A DNA stretch of 14,116 bases from contig DATHEQ010000216.1 of NCBI GenBank assembly GCA_035318505.1, forward strand, positions 1-14,116, in the 5' to 3' direction. The position numbers and the translations under genes are program-made. Positions 12,377 to 14,116 of the stretch are shown here, one piece after another. Numbering within the stretch: the first letter of the stretch is position 1; the number at the start of each line of letters is the position of its first letter. A model generated the notes under the pieces. The model was given only the letters and a program-made list of their open reading frames with translations, was not told the origin of the DNA and ran no database searches. Origin of the DNA: DASWDH01 sp035318505. GTDB lineage: Bacteria; Myxococcota_A; Polyangia; Polyangiales; Polyangiaceae.

Positions 12377-12649
12377 GTGACTAACGTTATTCGCCGCGAG
12401 TTCCTGGACGCTCTGAGAGGCGACGGCAAAGCCCGCGCCCAACTCGTCGAGGATCTACGGGCAGCGTCCGCCCTGCTCACCGAGACCGCCATCGAGGGGC
12501 AGCTGGACGAAGCCATGCGCATTCGCGTTGCGCACACCGTCGCTGGCCACCTGCTCGATGCTGCACAACGGCTCTGTGAGCACGTCCGCACCTCCGCGGA
12601 CGGTCGTTGCAGGTACTGCCTCACGCTCATGCTGGGGGAGGACCGATGA
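12377..12649 (+). CDS. Small phage protein with Cys-His cluster, unknown function
   Basis: The 90-residue form begins at GTG 12377, with GAGG 7 nt upstream. Helical body, then a C-terminal C-E-H...C-R-Y-C group (about residues 69-84) that could bind zinc. The frame is also open from an ATG at 12179 that overlaps the previous stop, giving 156 residues. That extra part is rich in Arg, Ser and Cys without pattern and spans a perfect 14-bp hairpin, so I prefer the shorter form; the ATGA overlap is the argument for the longer one. No family recognised. It overlaps the next gene by ATGA and belongs to the packaging-side operon. Confidence 0.55.
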   Translation: MTNVIRREFLDALRGDGKARAQLVEDLRAASALLTETAIEGQLDEAMRIRVAHTVAGHLLDAAQRLCEHVRTSADGRCRYCLTLMLGEDR

Positions 12650-13197
12650 CCATCGAGCAAAGCCACGACAAGGCGCGCACGACGCTCCCCCGCTCGAGCG
12701 ACGCCACGACGCTTCCAACGGACCCTGAACGGCCCGCCTGGCGCCAACCAGACGGCCGTGTCGGGCCCCGTAACGAGCTGGCGCGATTCAGAGCGTTCAA
12801 AGAGCAGGCGCGCAAAGACCTGCGGGCGTCGCCCGGTGCCGACGCTGTCGCCGATGATATGTGGCGCACGTACCTTGGGCTCCTCCGGTGGCTCCGGGCT
12901 CACGGGCTATCGGATGGCCCGCTCGTCATCCGAGACGCCGTGCTCTTCGCCCGCCACACCGCGTTGGAGGCGTTTTGGTCGTCACGCTCGGCGGAGCTCG
13001 GCAGGGAGACCGCCGAGGGTCAGGGGGCGGAGGACAGAGCCTCCAAGCACGGCCAACGGGTCGAGCGTCTGTCGGTGACGATCCACGACCTCTCGAACAC
13101 GGCGACGCGCAAGCCGAAGAAAGGTGAGCTCCCGTTCTGGCTCGAGGCCGATCCCACACCGGCGAACGCACCCGCCGGCGAGGAGGCGAAGCCATGA
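12646..13197 (+). CDS. Phage protein, possible small terminase subunit
   Basis: This 183-residue protein is coupled by ATGA to the genes on both sides and lies directly before the large-terminase ATPase, the normal position of the small terminase (DNA-recognition) subunit. The sequence is a polar, probably disordered N-terminus (1-40), a helical middle (ELARFRAFKEQARKDL..., MWRTYLGLLRWLRAHG, then IRDAVLFARHTALEAFW) and a Lys/Pro-rich tail. I cannot see a clear HTH of a known small-terminase family, so the call rests on position and size. Confidence 0.5.
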   Translation: MTIEQSHDKARTTLPRSSDATTLPTDPERPAWRQPDGRVGPRNELARFRAFKEQARKDLRASPGADAVADDMWRTYLGLLRWLRAHGLSDGPLVIRDAVLFARHTALEAFWSSRSAELGRETAEGQGAEDRASKHGQRVERLSVTIHDLSNTATRKPKKGELPFWLEADPTPANAPAGEEAKP

Positions 13198-14084
13198 AAG
13201 CCCGCCCCACATCCTTCGTCGGCTTTCTCTCCAGGCTCGGCGTTAAGCTCGAACCCGGTCAGCTCGCCTTCTGGGCGGTCGCGGTGGACGGCGTCGACCC
13301 CTGCGATCTTTCTGGTGAGGCGAGGGAGTTGGCACGCGGCGAGATCTTCAGCTGCGAACGCATCTCGCCCGAAGCTCGCGCCGCCGCGGTCGTGGCAACG
13401 GTGAAAGGGGCCGGCGTTGGCTTCTCTTACGCGGGCGGGCTCTACATGCTCTACGCGGCGCTGACCGGCGATCATGACGGCGCCCCCGGCGAGGTGAGGC
13501 CCGCCCTCGTCTGCGCACCGGACATGAGGCTCATGCGCCAAGTCGTGCGCTTTGCGTTGGGCGCCGCGCAATCGGAGCGCAGCATCCGAAGCCGCCTCGA
13601 GAACGTGACCGCCGACGGATTCACCCTTCGACGCGAGGACGGCCGGCTATCTGGCGTGGAAGGCAAGCCAGCCACGGCCGGGGGCCGAGCAACACGCGGC
13701 GCCCGATGGGTTGCGGCGCTGCTCGACGAGGCGGCATTTTTCAAAGACGCGGATTCAGGCATCGTCAATGACGCGGACATTTTCGGCAGCGTCGGGCCTC
13801 GTAATCGGGGGATCACGCTCATCGGATCTACGCCGTGGTCCGAAAGCGGATTGCTTTGGTCTTTCTACACGCAGAATTACGGCAAACCGACGAACGCGAT
13901 CGCGGCGAAGCTGCGCACCGAAGTGGCCCGCACGGATCCGAAGGTGCTCGCGTACGTGCAACGAGAGCGCGAACGCGACCCTGAGAATTGCGCTCGCGAG
14001 CATGATTGTGAGTTCCTGCCGCGCGGCAGTGCAGCGTTCTTCGACCCAGAAGCGGTAGACGCTTGCATCGTGGGGGCAGCATGA
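13194..14084 (+). CDS. Terminase large subunit, ATPase part
   Basis: This 296-residue protein resembles the motor domain of phage large terminases. It has an N-terminal Q-motif-like stretch (LEPGQLAFWAVAVDG, about 19-33), a degenerate Walker A (VKGAGVGFS, 70-78), ALVCAPDMRLMRQV (104-117), a Walker B/catalytic ALLDEAAFF (Asp178, Glu179) and the coupling motif LIGSTPWSESGLLW (209-222), ending FFDPEAVDACIV. The usual lysine of GKS/T is missing from Walker A; Lys71 precedes the loop. The protein stops where the RNase H-like nuclease domain would begin, about half the normal 450-600 residues. A new frame opens at the overlapping ATG 14081. It would power DNA packaging into phage heads. The start overlaps the previous stop by ATGA. 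Confidence 0.8.
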   Translation: MKARPTSFVGFLSRLGVKLEPGQLAFWAVAVDGVDPCDLSGEARELARGEIFSCERISPEARAAAVVATVKGAGVGFSYAGGLYMLYAALTGDHDGAPGEVRPALVCAPDMRLMRQVVRFALGAAQSERSIRSRLENVTADGFTLRREDGRLSGVEGKPATAGGRATRGARWVAALLDEAAFFKDADSGIVNDADIFGSVGPRNRGITLIGSTPWSESGLLWSFYTQNYGKPTNAIAAKLRTEVARTDPKVLAYVQRERERDPENCAREHDCEFLPRGSAAFFDPEAVDACIVGAA

Positions 14085-14116
14085 CCAAAGGAGCTTCGTT
14101 TCTCGGTGGTGACCTC
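14081..14116 (+). CDS. Partial gene, possible separate terminase nuclease domain
   Basis: Only 12 residues are inside the window: MTKGASFLGGDL. The start overlaps the terminase stop by ATGA and is in the -1 frame relative to it. The ending FLGGDL resembles the first strand of the terminase nuclease domain (typically hydrophobic-x-G-x-D-L/P-G, with the first metal-binding Asp). If so, ATPase and nuclease are made as two coupled proteins, or joined by frameshifting. Evidence is thin because the window ends here. Confidence 0.45.
   Translation, partial: MTKGASFLGGDL

Larger units (their letters stand above)
8160..14116 (+). mobile_element. Prophage or phage-derived element, left part
   Basis: From the broken tRNA to the window edge, all genes run on the plus strand with frequent ATGA overlaps. 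They include phage-type functions: small HTH regulators, a DnaC-like loader, an origin-carrying replication initiator, a probable small terminase and a large-terminase ATPase. No host housekeeping gene occurs here. The order (regulators, replication, then packaging) is that of a temperate tailed phage. Integrase, repressor, head, tail and lysis genes are not seen and would lie to the right. Confidence 0.88.

Noticed and set aside
11855..12442. 195-residue minus-strand frame over the HTH gene and hairpin
   Set aside because: Low-information Ser/Arg/Ala sequence, opposite to all element genes, no ribosome site or motif.
8160..14116. Integrase or lysogeny repressor gene in the visible element
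   Set aside because: No ORF shows the R...HxxR...Y pattern of tyrosine recombinases or a serine-recombinase start; the HTH proteins are too small to be a typical CI repressor.

Overview
The window looks like high-GC myxobacterial DNA (Myxococcota, probably Polyangia/Sorangiineae). This is inferred from GC-rich codon use, proline/glycine-rich lipoproteins and the overall gene style, not from a diagnostic marker. It has two parts: ordinary host chromosome from 1 to about 8159, and the left part of an integrated phage-like element from about 8160 to the right edge.

Host part. A predicted lipoprotein of unknown function (30-896, +) converges on a minus-strand cluster transcribed as EEP-family phosphodiesterase/nuclease, then M48 metalloprotease lipoprotein, then universal stress protein (3340 down to 900). 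Next come tRNA-Ala(CGC) on the minus strand and, divergently, dnaK (4008-5936, +) with a clear rho-independent terminator. A Mn/Fe superoxide dismutase (minus) follows. Then comes a tightly overlapping three-gene operon for a Co-type nitrile hydratase family enzyme, in which the beta subunit is encoded as two separate small proteins (N half, C half) followed by alpha. The order matches thiocyanate hydrolase and the three-subunit toyocamycin-type nitrile hydratase.

Junction. 113 bp after the alpha subunit gene stands the 5' half of a tRNA-Arg(CCG). Its match to a tRNA stops just after the anticodon loop, and no normal 3' half follows. This is read as the left attachment junction of a tRNA-integrated element.

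Element part. All genes are on the plus strand and many overlap by ATGA. Early/replication module: a possible 43-aa microprotein, an unknown 204-aa protein, a 67-aa XRE-like protein, a basic 95-aa protein, a 104-aa excisionase-like HTH protein, a DnaC-like helicase loader with an N-terminal zinc motif, a 78-aa protein, and a replication-initiator-like protein. The initiator gene carries iteron-like repeats in its middle, a probable phage origin laid out like lambda O/ori. After a 178-bp intergenic region rich in inverted repeats come a small HTH protein, a strong hairpin, a small Cys-rich protein, a 183-aa protein in the usual small-terminase position, and a large-terminase ATPase. The terminase ORF ends at the ATPase/nuclease boundary, and a new overlapping ORF starting at 14081 resembles the start of a nuclease domain. 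No integrase, lysogeny repressor, structural or lysis genes are visible; they would lie to the right.

Most worth checking: the origin inside the initiator gene, the tRNA-Arg interrupted without restoration at this end, the apparently split terminase, the split-beta nitrile hydratase operon, and the repeated intergenic motifs of the element.
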